Shown: positions 10,398 to 21,060 of the stretch, piece by piece
How the letters are laid out: each line of letters begins with the position of its first letter
Numbering within the stretch: the first letter of the stretch is position 1
Assembly (NCBI RefSeq): GCF_003144195.1
Contig: NW_020290049.1
Span: 5,762 to 66,150 of the forward strand
Length of the DNA stretch: 60,389 nt
Reading direction: 5' to 3'
Source of the DNA: Ceraceosorus guamensis
Taxonomy: Eukaryota > Basidiomycota > Exobasidiomycetes > Ceraceosorales > Ceraceosoraceae
Position numbers and translations under genes: made by a program
The notes under the pieces: model-generated
The model's input: the letters and a program-made list of their open reading frames with translations, nothing else
What the model was told of the DNA's origin: nothing
Databases searched by the model: none

Positions 10398-11326
10398 CAA
10401 GGCATGCTCATTCACGATTCACGATTCACAATTCACGATTGCAGATTCACACTCGTGACTCGTGATTCGTGATTGTGCGCGCGCAACGCGAGGTTGCATG
10501 GCGCATCGGTAGGCGAGGGAGGCGCCGTGTGCGCGCCCGTGCGTGCATCTATATAGTGCACGCATCCAGCATGCGCGCATCCATCCACATCCGCGGCCAT
10601 GCATGCACCCATGGCAGCACCACATGCCACACCACGCGCGCTGCCTTCGATTGTGAGCTATCGAGCGTAATTAAGCGCGACGCGCGCGCCATTCTTTGTG
10701 ATTCTTGATTTGCAAAAGATCACGTGCGTGTTCCTGCTCGAGCTCGTGCCCGTGCCCGTGCCTCCACTCACGTGACTCGGCGCTTCGTCGTCTTTGCATA
10801 CGCATGATCGTGAATGGTGAATCTTGAATGGTGAATCAAGATGATGACACTCAGACTCTGACTTGGACGCGTGCCGGTGCTTGCATCGTCTCCTGCTCGC
10901 CCATCCCCATGCCCATCCATCACGCCACGCCACGCCACGCCACGCTACAGTTTTGGTGTGGGACGATCAAACAGCGATCAACGGTCTTGCTTTGTGGCAG
11001 TGCACGTACAGAGGTCTTGACTTGCATCAGGCCCCGTGTGCTTCGAGGCGTCGAGCCCCGAGCATATCAGCAAACAAGCGTATATCTGAAAAGCGGGGGC
11101 GAAAGCGTTCAAAAAGGAGAAACGTTGCAGCACGAGGGGGCTGGGGCCTGGCCATCTTTCCAACTTTTTTCACACACTTTGCAACCCTCCTTCACGCCCC
11201 CGCCCACACTTGCTGAGGAGCACTCACTCGCACCAACTTGCTGCTAAAGGACGGATGAAACAGCAACGCTAGCCCTAGCACGTTCCCCATCGTCGAAAGG
11301 GGGAAATCTTTTGGGGCGAGCGAGCA
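10090..11326. promoter_or_regulatory. Divergent intergenic region between MCT1-like and VPS9 genes
   Basis: This 1.24 kb region separates two start codons that point away from each other. It carries GT-rich stretches (10090-10150), a GCAG microsatellite, a cluster of TCACGATTC-type words (10407-10475), two CACGTG cores (near 10722 and 10769), and a TATATA-like site near 10550. Open frames here are short or repetitive. It probably contains both promoters; which elements matter is not known. Confidence 0.55.
10322..10398 (+). repeat. GCAG tetranucleotide microsatellite
   Basis: About nineteen uninterrupted GCAG units in the divergent promoter region, 230-310 bases upstream of the predicted MCT1 start. 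Read as codons it gives Gly-Arg-Gln-Ala, but no gene model uses it. Confidence 0.95.
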
Positions 11327-14152
11327 ATGGAGCAGGACGCGCAGCCTTTGCTGAGTGGGCAGCAGCCGGGAGAGCGCGAGCGCGAGCGCGAGCGGACGAG
11401 TGGAGAGGGGAGGAGGGATGCGAGGGGGAGCGCAGCAGGCGGTGCGTCCGCTGCTGCTGCTGCATCAGCATCTGCATCTGCATCTGCGCGCCCAGCAGAC
11501 GAATCGGCAGCTGCTGCGGCTGCGGCTGTTGGCGTCGATGTCGACATCGACATCGCAGCTGGCATCCACACCGCAGCCGACGTGGGAGGAGGTGCGGCGG
11601 GTGCGGGTGCGGATGCGGGTGCGGATGTGGATGTGGATGCGGATGTGGATGCGGATGAAATGGCTCAGACGAAGCGCGCATCGTCGAGCGCCGGCGGCAA
11701 GTCGGAGGAGGCGAGTAGTCTGCGCTCCGAGTTGAGAGCTGCATCGATGGGCATTCACGCGTCAGCATCGGGCAAGGGCGTGGGCGTGGGCAAGGGCGTG
11801 GGCGTGGGCACGGGCGCGGGCGTGTTGAGGTACGAACCTAGAAAACGTCGTCCTTCAAGGATCGCTCTCGTTGCACCTGCACCTGCTGTTGCTGCTGGCT
11901 CGAAACCATCTCCTCCTCCTCCTCCTCCTCCTGCTGCCGCTCCTCAGGATGCGCAGCTTCGACCAGCCCACTCCGCTCATCAGGCTTCTGCGGACATGTC
12001 AAAGAGGATGGCATCGTCGCTTGAACGTCTTGCGACGCTTCCACCGCGTGCGAGCGCGGGCGCTGTGACAGAAGAGCTCGTACCCGCCTCCGCCTCCGCG
12101 CCTTACTCGCAGCAGCGCGGGAGAAAGGCGCAAGATGTGTCCGCATCAGCTTCGCACTCGCGCTCCTCGACGCATTTGGCGCCTTTTTCCGATGCACAAG
12201 CAACGATGCTGGACTCTCTGGCTGGGATTGCCTGTGCGGGCGGCAGCAGCAGCAGCAGCAGCGGCAGCAGCGCGCAAATCAGCAGCAGCACATCCGCACG
12301 CGCCGCCGCCGCCGCCGCCGCCGCTCTTCCTCGACCCGATCCTTTCCACAACGACGCACTCGAGCCGCGCGTATCGACCGCATCAGCAGCCGAGCGCGAC
12401 GACGAAGGAAGCGGAGGAGGAGCTGAAGAGTGGCGGCGGCGAGAAGCAGCGGTGCTGCTGCGGAGGTCTCTGAGCGTTTTGGGAGTGCGAGAGGATGGCG
12501 TGGGGTGTGCGATCGTCGGACGAATCTGGGCTTGTGCAGCAAGCATGAGCATGCCGGGGACAAATATGGATGGGAATGCGCAGCAAAGAGAGACGCAATC
12601 GTCGTCTTCGTCGTCGTCGTCGTCGTGGGTGGACCGTCGTAAAGGGGGGATTACTACTGGGGAAGCTGAAAAGAGGCAGAGGAAGCAGTGGGAGTGGGAT
12701 GAAAGGCGGCGGCAGGAGGAGGAGGTAAAGGCGCGGAGCGTCGATGCGAGGTCGACGCTTGGAGGAGGCGATGTGGACAGGATGAGCGGAGATGAAGAGA
12801 AATGTTGGAGAAGCTTGACCAGACTGCTGTGTACTCGACGAGTGAGTTTTCGCAGATCCTGTGGGCGGGGGGGTTGGGTGACGGGGGTTAGGATTGGGGC
12901 TGTCTTGCCTTCTTTCGCCCTCTTGCCGCCGCTCCGAGTGCTGGCCGCCATTTGCGCGCTTCATCTCTCCGATCGCTCTGCTGAATGGATATGCTGACTG
13001 ATAGACCTATCCCTTGACGCCTTCCTCCTCCCAGGCTATCCTTTTGCTCTCCAACAAGACCATCACCACTCGAGCGCATGAGAACCTCTTGGATCTGGCG
13101 TTGGAGCACATTATCCTGCTCGCCCATCCGCTCAAAGCAGCTGCGGAGTGGAAGGGTCCGGACGGCGCGGATGGCGCGTACTTGAAAGAGATGAGAGGCG
13201 GCGGCACGGTGGGGAAGGATGGACATGAGGATGGCGGTGGGAATGGCAGTGTGGAATTTGTGAGCTTGTCGGGCTTGAGAGGAAGTTGGCTTCGGACGAT
13301 GAAGCCGGTTGCGGGGGGGCCGCTTCGCCCCACGAACAGCTTGGAAGTGCGCTCCTTTTTAAACAAGGAGGACTCGCCTTGGATCAGAGGGATTTTGCAC
13401 GGGGATGAGATGGAGTGAGTAGCGCCTTTGTTCTAGCGGGGGGGGAGACATGGAAGGGGAGCCGCTCTCGATTTGGCCTTCATGCCCCTCGCGCGTCACT
13501 GCTGATTTGAATTCTACCACAGAGCTTTCGTGGCCAATTTGCCTCCTCTACCCACCGCGTGCACTTCTGCGCCGACTTATCCTCGCTTTGCGCTGCAAGG
13601 CGCTCCAAAATCTCTCGGCTTACGCCTTGCTGCTACCTCCTCAGAAGCGCAAGGCGGAGCCATGGGTCCGGATGAGGAGACTGCAGGATCTCCGACGAGC
13701 GTCGTTGGGTTCGACACTTCACTGCGCACAAAGGAGAGTAGGACTTTGGCGCCCATGTCGAGCTTGTTCAAGAATAGATTGGATGCCAGCTTCGTGGAGC
13801 ATGATGCGAAGGATGGGCGGCTAGAGTCGGGAGGATCGAGAGAGAACTCTTTGGCCAACACTCTTGCGGCGCCCTCGCCCTTTTTGACGCCTACGACCAG
13901 ACCGAGGAGCGCCACCTCCAGCTCTCGCACCAGCTCCAGCTCCAGCTCGCCAGCCTTGATCCTCTCAGCGCCATGCAAGGATGAAGACGCCTCATTGACA
14001 CGCGACGAGAAAGAGTGCACCGTGCATGTTGCGCTCCTGCAGGAAGAAGACGCGCTGGACTTTGGCAGGAAAAGCGTGCTCGCAACGCTAGGTGCGGATA
14101 TGAGACGACGGCTGAGCGATGAGCTTTCGCGCTGCGAGCCTGTCGACGCATC

Positions 14153-14185
<33 letters not shown>

Positions 14186-14326
14186 TTTGCCGCTCTTGGA
14201 CAGGGAAATCGTAGAGGTGGTGGTCAGGTGAGAAGGAAGATTTTGCGTTGATGTTCCTCTGTTCATATCTCTGTGCGCGGTCAGAAACTGACGCAAAGAT
14301 TCGAATCTATTTGGGGGCGTCGCATT

Positions 14327-14362
<36 letters not shown>

Positions 14363-16572
14363 CACACAGCTTTGCGGCCATCTTTTTGCCACCGACGACA
14401 TCTTCGTCCGCATCTGAGCAGCTCGGGACGCCCCTCCAGCCTTCCGTTGCATCCCATCCATCTCAACCCGAGGAATTGGGAGAGTCGTTCCAGGATCTTT
14501 GGGAAAGCTTGACAGGGCAGATTGATGGCATGATCATCGCGAGGGGCCAGACGCACCTGTGCACGAACGAGGAGGCGCAGAGGTTGGAGGTGCAAAGGCT
14601 TTTGGATGAGGTGGAACATGCGCTGTGTGTGGAGGTGTACGATCGGTGAGTCGAACGCCCTCCGCTCGAGCTGCAGCACTGCGGCTTGCACGCTGAATCA
14701 GCATCCACCCTCGGCTCGGCAGCATCTTTTGCCCCATCCATTCGGCTGATGAGGCGCAGAACGCTTCTTTGAAACAACGCATCGCTGCGCTGAATGTGTT
14801 GGGCATGAATCTGGCGCATTTAGGATTGGACGTACGCGAAGATGCGAGCTTTGAAAGGCACAAAGGTCAGGCTGTGCGCGATGCGCTACACGACCTGACC
14901 AAGAGGTGTGGGGCAGGTGAGTGTGTATGTGCATGAGTGTCGGTTTGCACAAGATGCGCGGATTCTCGCTTCAGCATGTCATCTGTGGGCAGCGCATCTC
15001 ACCGAGCATGGCTTGCATGGTTTTGCTTTTGTGCAGTGCTTTGCACCCTCAACGATATCAGCTGCAGAGCGCCAAAGAAAAAGTTGGACGTACTCCTTGC
15101 TGCTCATAGATTGCTTGTGGAAGGTCTTGAAGACTTGCCGCGCTTTCGACTAAAAGAAGATGCGGATGCGGACGTGGTCGATGGAGCAAAAGCCGAGATG
15201 ATCGACGCGAAGACTTTGCAAGGAGAGATCCAGGAGCCCGCCACGCTCCAGACCAAAGACGAACTGGGGCAAGCCGCAGATGCGCGAAATCGACCGTCGA
15301 CATCGAGCACGGATCTGATCCTTCCGTTGCTCATCCATTCGATCATCAGCACCTCGCCTCCGCAACTCGCCGCTCACTTGCTCTACGTAGAGAGGTTCAG
15401 ACCGGCCTCGCTCATTCGTGGCGAGAGCAGCTACTGCCTCGTCAATATGCAAGCTGCAGTCACATTCTTGCAAAATGTGCAGCCTGAAACGTTGGGTTTG
15501 CAAGGTGCAGATTTGATCGCGTGAGTGGGCGTGCTCTGCGATGACCAGACGCACGGTGCGCCGCTGATAATGGTCGCTTTCTTCGACTCGTGATGCAGCT
15601 TTCCAAAGCCGAACACTTCTCTGTCGAACGGCGGTGCAGCACAAACTGCGAGTGCGAGAGTGCTGAGCAGCCCATCAGCTGCTACGCCCATGCCCATGCG
15701 CTTTAGAGGTCGCGTAGCACAGGAGATCGGAGAGCTAGCTGGCATGTCCAATCGGGTCATTACTGGAGGTAAGCAGTCACGCCAAAGCTTTGGCACGAGC
15801 TGCGAAGGCTAAAGCGCGGAGCTGAAGCCCAAGCTGAATTGGCTCTTTCTGCTTCGCTCACTACGTCGCAGTGATGGGCAGTAGCATCTCTGCATTTGGC
15901 CGAATGATGGGCTCTAGCCCTGCGAGCGCACAGCAATCGCCACTTGCGCTCCTCTCGCAGTCGCAAAGCGATGCGCGCGCAAACGTTCAAGATGCCTCGC
16001 ACGCTTTCACCACTCGCCAGCCATCGAGTGGCCTGACCAACTCGCTGAGAAGTTTCGCACGCGTGCACGACGGTTCGAATCGAGGCGCAGGTAGCGCAGC
16101 GGCCGCTTCTTTGCAGAGCGTCAAGGATGCTTGGACAGGCAGCGCGGGCTCGGGTGGGAGCGATTATGGTCGCGATGCGTTCGCAATGCCTTCTCATTCG
16201 GATGCGAGAGCTGTTCAGCCTGACGTGGCTAGCAGCAGCAGCTTCTCGCCTCCACTTGCACACCCCGCTTCTTCTTCTCCTGCCAATGGCATCAACCTGC
16301 AAGCTGGAGATCGCATGTCCTTTGGACATCGACTGGCCTCTATACCTGTGCTCAACAGACTTGGACTGGGCTCTTCGCCCTCGTTGAGCAGCGTCGCGCT
16401 CCCCTCGTCTTCTCAGCAGAGCACATCACCCATCAAAACAACTCGAGAATTGCCTGGTCCGCCACCGCCCGATAAATTCGCCAAAAGGCAGGGGAAGAGC
16501 AAGAGTTTGGCGACAGAGCTGTCCAACTCTGCCCTTGCTGCGCCCGCCCAACGCGCATCTGGGCCTCCTATT
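11327..16572 (+). CDS. VPS9: VPS9-domain guanine nucleotide exchange factor (Rab5/Vps21 activator)
   Basis: Vps9 activates Rab5/Vps21 at early endosomes. Exons: 11327-12841, 13005-13414, 13523-14227, 14370-14645, 14702-14916, 15037-15520, 15599-15768, 15872-16572, all GT-AG with agreeing phases. The first 505 residues are low complexity (acidic, Ser/Ala, Asp-Val runs). The helical region follows, for example LDEVEHALCVEVYDR and LGMNLAHLGLDV. The VPS9 domain is clear in exon 6: DLILPLLIHSIISTSP, LYVERFRP, GESSYCLVNMQAAVTFLQNV. After it comes GELAGMSNRVITG, spliced to VMGSSISAFGRMMG. From 15872 the frame becomes Ser-rich and has no stop before the next gene's domain. If the 15768 donor is not used, the frame stops at about 15813 and the protein ends soon after the VPS9 domain. 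An intron before 14370 has a 15-unit CT run just ahead of its acceptor. Confidence 0.8.
14329..14358 (+). repeat. CT dinucleotide run forming an intron polypyrimidine tract
   Basis: About fifteen CT units lie 11 bases before the acceptor AG at 14368-14369 in the VPS9 gene. The position makes it a natural polypyrimidine tract, and its length is likely to vary between strains. Confidence 0.9.
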
Positions 16573-16643
16573 GTGAGTTGCAAATGGATCAGAGCAACAC
16601 GAGTCGTGGAAGAGCTTGATTGGCTGACATTTGTGCCTCGCAG

Positions 16644-17843
16644 AACCGATCTGGCAGTCCAGAGCCGTACGGCTCAAAGATACCTGCCTCACTCCAGTCC
16701 CCTTATCCTCCGCTGTCTCGACCTCCAACGTCTTACAGACCGCTGCATGTCGTGCTTGCGAGCACAGGCAGCGTGGCCAGCATCAAGGTACCTTTGATCG
16801 TGGATGAGTTGCTCAAGGTGAGGTGGACTAGTGTTTGCCGACCTGTTGGACCTCGCACACGCTCTGATCTTGACTTTCACGTCTAGCACGACAATGTTCG
16901 GGTTCAGGTGGTCGCTACTTCGTCTTCGCTGCATTTCTTCAAAGCGAGCGACATCTTTCATCTCAATCGGGCGAGCGTACCGAGCGTGGACGACTCGAAA
17001 GATGAAGGGAAGGAGGAGCTGGCAAAAAGCGAACGCTATTCAGTACAAGACCTCGCGGCGGAAAATCGGGCGGCTGTGCGCGGAACGATGCCGGCAGATG
17101 CAGATCAACCACGAGCGCACGTTTGGACGGACGTGGACGAGTGGGATCAATGGAAGCGCGTCGGTGACCCCATCCTGCACATCGAGGTGAGCTTTACGGA
17201 GTGATCGGAGCGGACGACTGCTCGTTTGCTGCGTCTTCTTGCTCTGCTCATCCCCCGAGACTGACCTTCTCTGGTGTTAGCTGAGGAGGTGGGCAGATAT
17301 CGTGCTCGTCGCTCCTTGCAGCGCCAATACTCTTGCGAAAATCACAGCGGGCATCTGCGACTCGTTACTGGTGCGCATCGCTCGTCTGATGGTGCTCCCC
17401 CCGCATTGCTTGCCTGACGATGCCCAGCTGATCAATTCCACCACGCCACACCCGTGTCGTGCCCATAGACCTCCTTTCTGAGAGCGCTCTCTCCGACAAC
17501 CCCGACGGTGCTGTTTCCGGCAATGAATACGCTGATGTACATGCATCCTCTGACGGCTCATCAACTCGCCTTGGCAAGCACCACGCTCGGGTACGAAGTG
17601 GTGGGACCCATCTCGAAGATGCTAGCTTGCGGAGATCTCGGTGAGACGAGGGCGATTTCGCTTAGTGGAGCCTAGGCGGTGGCCTTGACGTTTGCAAGCT
17701 CACACAAGGGGACTGCCTCCCGGTCTCTTTGATGATGACGGATGATGCCAGGTCAAGGAGCGATGACGGAATGGACGGATATTGTCCAGCTGGTTGTGCG
17801 ACGCTTTGGCCTGACTAGATCTCGCGCGGCCCTGCACGAATAA
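16644..17843 (+). CDS. HAL3: Phosphopantothenoylcysteine decarboxylase / HAL3-SIS2 flavoprotein, in frame with the VPS9 gene
   Basis: This FMN protein decarboxylates phosphopantothenoylcysteine in coenzyme A synthesis; in yeasts relatives also inhibit the Ppz1 phosphatase. Exons: 16644-16817, 16887-17186, 17281-17370, 17469-17640, 17752-17843 (TAA). The fold opens with LHVVLASTGSVASIKVPLIV. Catalytic landmarks are present: His in ILHIELRRWAD, the Asn of the PAMN motif (VLFPAMNTLMYMHP) and Cys in KMLACGDLGQGAM, all known to matter in plant and yeast enzymes. SANTLAKI is the usual flavoprotein signature. The frame joins at phase 0 to the exon ending 16572, so either this is the C-terminal half of a fused VPS9-HAL3 protein, or the real start lies in the shared Ser-rich stretch (ATG near 15874 or MSFGHRLASIPV near 16315). 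Ser-rich N-terminal extensions are normal for HAL3 proteins, so both readings are open. Confidence 0.85.
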
Positions 17844-19145
17844 AGACTGCTGCCTCGACTCTCACCCACTCGACTTCGACTTTTGGCCCCCTCCCCCGCG
17901 CCCCCGCCCGCCTTCTTCTAAAGCCTTGCAGCAGCAAGGCGGACACTGCTGCTCCTTCTCTTCTGTGCCCCAAACCATTCTACCGCTCGATGCCCCCTCT
18001 TGCGCACGCAAGTCGTCTCTTGCAGACCGAATGCGCACCAACATGGTGCCCTGTAATTTATCCCTTTTTTCCATTTCGCTTCCCTTGCAGCACCGCGTGC
18101 GTGACTTGTCATGCTCCCATTCACTGCACCTGCTCATCCTCTCGCAATCCCATCAAGACGGTGGAGGGGAACATTTTTGGGTGCTTCTCGCACGCATCCA
18201 CCCCGAGAAGCTGTATCACGTCATGCTTGTGTTGTTCGAGTTTCTAATACGGCATCAATCAGCAAGGTTCTCGCGAGTCCGCACCTCTTGACCCCTTGTG
18301 CGCACCGAAGATTCCTCGTCTCTGACACGGCACTGTCCTCGCCCGAGCTGGACAAAAGTGTCGGGGGGGCAAGCTACAAGCATCCAGCAAAGTCCTCGGG
18401 TGCGTCGACGCAGCGCCAGCTTGACACGACGAGCATTCTACCCCTGATTCCCCGAGAATCGCGAATGGGGGGGGCGGCCTTCATTCAGTCTGAGAATAGG
18501 CGTACGAGCGGGGGCATGCGATCGAGCGCGGCCGTACGCTTTCTTCCCGGAGCTTTGCCCTTCATCCGCCCGAATGTCGGCCTCGATCGGACCTTTTCCC
18601 CCCCTCCGACACATTCGCGCGCTTTCCCGCTTCGAAGCTTTGCCACGACGCTTTCTTCAGAAAGAAAGCGAGCGACGATTCCCTCGCGACGAGGAACAGC
18701 CTTGCCCCCCCGCATCGAAAGATTAGGCCGTTCTCAAAGGGGATCACCAGCGCAAACGATGATGACGAGGGCTCTGCGAGCGGATATGAGACTTGCTCGC
18801 ATGTGAAAAAGGCAATCTTGCCCTCGTGCTGTGTTTCCCTGTGCTGCTGCATCTCCTCACCATGGCGCTATGCTCCGCAGTCGCGAGGTTAGCGGACACT
18901 TTGCGCGTACCACACGCATCGCTCAAGAAGAAGGAAAAAAAGTCATCCACATTCTCAAATGCTACGTGCCCGCGATCGGATCACCGCGCGCTCCACCCCG
19001 CTTTTGCCCGAGCTTGCTTCCCTCACGCTAGAGTGGGTGCGCGTCTGAACGGAGAGGAGAGCAGCGCGGGTGCGATGAAATGAGGTGGATGGCGATGATG
19101 CGCTGCTGTCACGAGTTTTCGCCTGCAGTGCACCGACTGCTTCTT
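17844..19145. other. Convergent intergenic region, no convincing gene
   Basis: About 1.3 kb between the stop of HAL3 (+) and the stop of the complex I subunit (-). A 231-codon open frame on + (18111-18806) has no family resemblance and lacks low-complexity or domain structure typical of its neighbours, so I do not call it. I see no RNA gene. Confidence 0.5.
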
Positions 19146-20131
19146 TCAGGCCAGGTCGACGTGCTTGTAGCCGCGCACCTGCGATTGCAAGGGAAAGAGC
19201 AATCTAGATGAGCAGACGCTCGCGCACAAAAGGACCGCACCCGGCACCCGCGCACCGATCGCCATCATGGACGCTTCTAGGCCCCCCAAGCTAGCAGTTG
19301 CGCAGTACAATTTGCCTGCTCCCGCTCACCTTGGCATCCTTGAGCAGTTCGAGGTACCTATCGGCCAAAGGTTGGCAAACCTGATAATGATTCACCCCTT
19401 CACCTTTGTGACACTTGACCAGCTCTTCGCGCACAATGCGCGCCTTCATCACCTTGACCCAGTCCGAGCGAATCTTTTCTTCGCGCGCCTCGACGGTCTC
19501 TGGTGGAGCGAGTGTGCGGGGGGCAGGGTGCAAATGGGGGTCAGCACAGTAGAGAGGTGCGCGAAAGGGGGTTGACGAGAGGGATGGCTCGAGCGTAGCG
19601 TGAGGCTTTCAGTCCCCGATGACTTGCCGACGTCGGAGCGCGCCAGTGTGAGGCACTGCAGCTTGCAGCTCTTGCGCGCAAAGAGAAAGCGCGCACCGCT
19701 TCAAAGATGCCTCGTGATCAGATGGCCCCATGGCAGCGCAGTGCTGCTTCCCTCTTGCCCCTCTGCATGCCGACCAATGTCTCGTGTGCAAGCCAAAGGG
19801 GAGGGCCCCCAAGTACGCGCATGCGCATGCGCCTGCTCTTGCAATCCCCACCGCACTCTGCTTGCAAACTCCACCCGCACTCGAGGTGCAGGCCAGGCCA
19901 TGTGCAACATTTCACCCTTTCCCCTTGTCTTTTTCCGTATCGCAATGCCCTCCAACCTCGATCGATCCCCACATGCTGCTGGCTGCTCCCCACTCCCCAC
20001 CTCACCCACTTGGACCCTCTGATCTTGGCACATGCGCAGCAAGGTTCTTGCCCGGCGCTGCTGGCTGCGCCCAACTACTCACCTTTGATGGCATCGGCGG
20101 ATGGAAGTTGATAAGGCTGAGCAGAGGACAT
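19146..20131 (-). CDS. NADH:ubiquinone oxidoreductase 12 kDa-type subunit (NDUFB10-like)
   Basis: An accessory subunit of mitochondrial complex I, membrane arm, intermembrane-space side. Three exons: 20131-20083 (MSSAQPYQLPSADAIK), 19499-19330 and 19178-19146, with GT-AG ends and phases that give an 83-residue protein, a normal length for fungal forms. Recognisable family text is KIRSDWVKVMKARIVREELVKC, then HKGEGVNHYQVC, LADRYLELLKDAK and the final VRGYKHVDLA. Two cysteines with eleven residues between them fit a Mia40-type twin-cysteine pattern. The first intron is long for this window (583 bases), so an extra small exon inside it cannot be excluded. Recognition is from memory of the family. 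Confidence 0.75.
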
Positions 20132-21060
20132 TTTGGGGCCTGGCCTTAGCTTTCGTTGACGGACTTTTAGACTCTGGCGGGCGGGGGGCGTGATCAAGCC
20201 TTCGAGAATCGTAGGAAGCGAAAGAGCCGATCGCTTCGGATGCGGGCAGAGGGGGGGCAAAAGTTTGCACAAGTGCGGGGCTCGGGTTTATGCTGTGATG
20301 CGGGGGGGGGGATGATGGGAGGCAGGTCGAAGGGTTGGCGTGCGTTGTGGCCTGATGGTGATGAAAGTGTGGCGCAGAAAGGTTTGGATGCACACAACCG
20401 ACCAGGAAACATCAGCTTAATTGCCCCGTCCGCGTTGGCGTTGCTAAAGCATCGCGATTGGATTCTGATTGAATTCTGATTCACGCGATTGTGCGCGCGG
20501 CGACCTCGGTGCGCGGCAGCTGTTGCACAACCACGTGATACCGTCACGTGACTCTTCAGTACACCGCACGATTTCAAAGAGCGCATGCATGCATCTATCT
20601 GCTTCTTGATCGAGATGTTGGATTGTTTTGATGGCGACCACATCATGCCACGACATATGCCATGCCATGCCCCTCCACTCCTTGTGATCTTTCGCGACTC
20701 GATTTCGGGAAAATTGTGGCCACAAACAGGTCACGCAAACACTTGGCGCGTGAATGAAATCGCTGGATGAGGATGAAGAAAAGCCATGTCACAGTGTTGC
20801 TCCATTTCGATCGTAGAGTTGCGCGATGAGGAGATCTCGCCTGCGCCACGAAGTTTTACGCATCGCGCCTTCATTTGTGCTCACATCACCTCAGACGTTA
20901 ACGCGACGCCCAGGTCAAAAAGGGATCGGGCTTTCGAATATTCGCGTTCGATCGCTCGAACTGCAATAGAGCCGACAGCATTGTTCGAGAGAAGAACTTC
21001 GCGCGCCTCGCTTTGCCCACAATTCCCCCCCTCGCAAGTGCCGACGATGCAGACAGACCA
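20132..21060. promoter_or_regulatory. Spacer upstream of the complex I subunit gene and downstream of gene B
   Basis: About 930 bases without a supported gene. It contains two CACGTGA words close together (near 20532 and 20547) and several short inverted words. It should include the promoter of the minus-strand complex I gene and the 3' region of minus-strand gene B. Confidence 0.45.

Noticed and set aside
10322-10472. Open frames through the GCAG array as a repetitive protein
   Set aside because: Both strands are open only because the 4-base unit lacks stops; no start or homology outside the array.
16060-16085. GGTTCGAATC, a tRNA B-box-like word
   Set aside because: It lies inside the coding exon of the VPS9 gene, no acceptor stem or A box at the right distance.
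18111-18806. 231-codon open frame on + between HAL3 and the complex I gene
   Set aside because: Random-looking composition, no family text, no splice partners; GC-rich spacer readily gives such frames.
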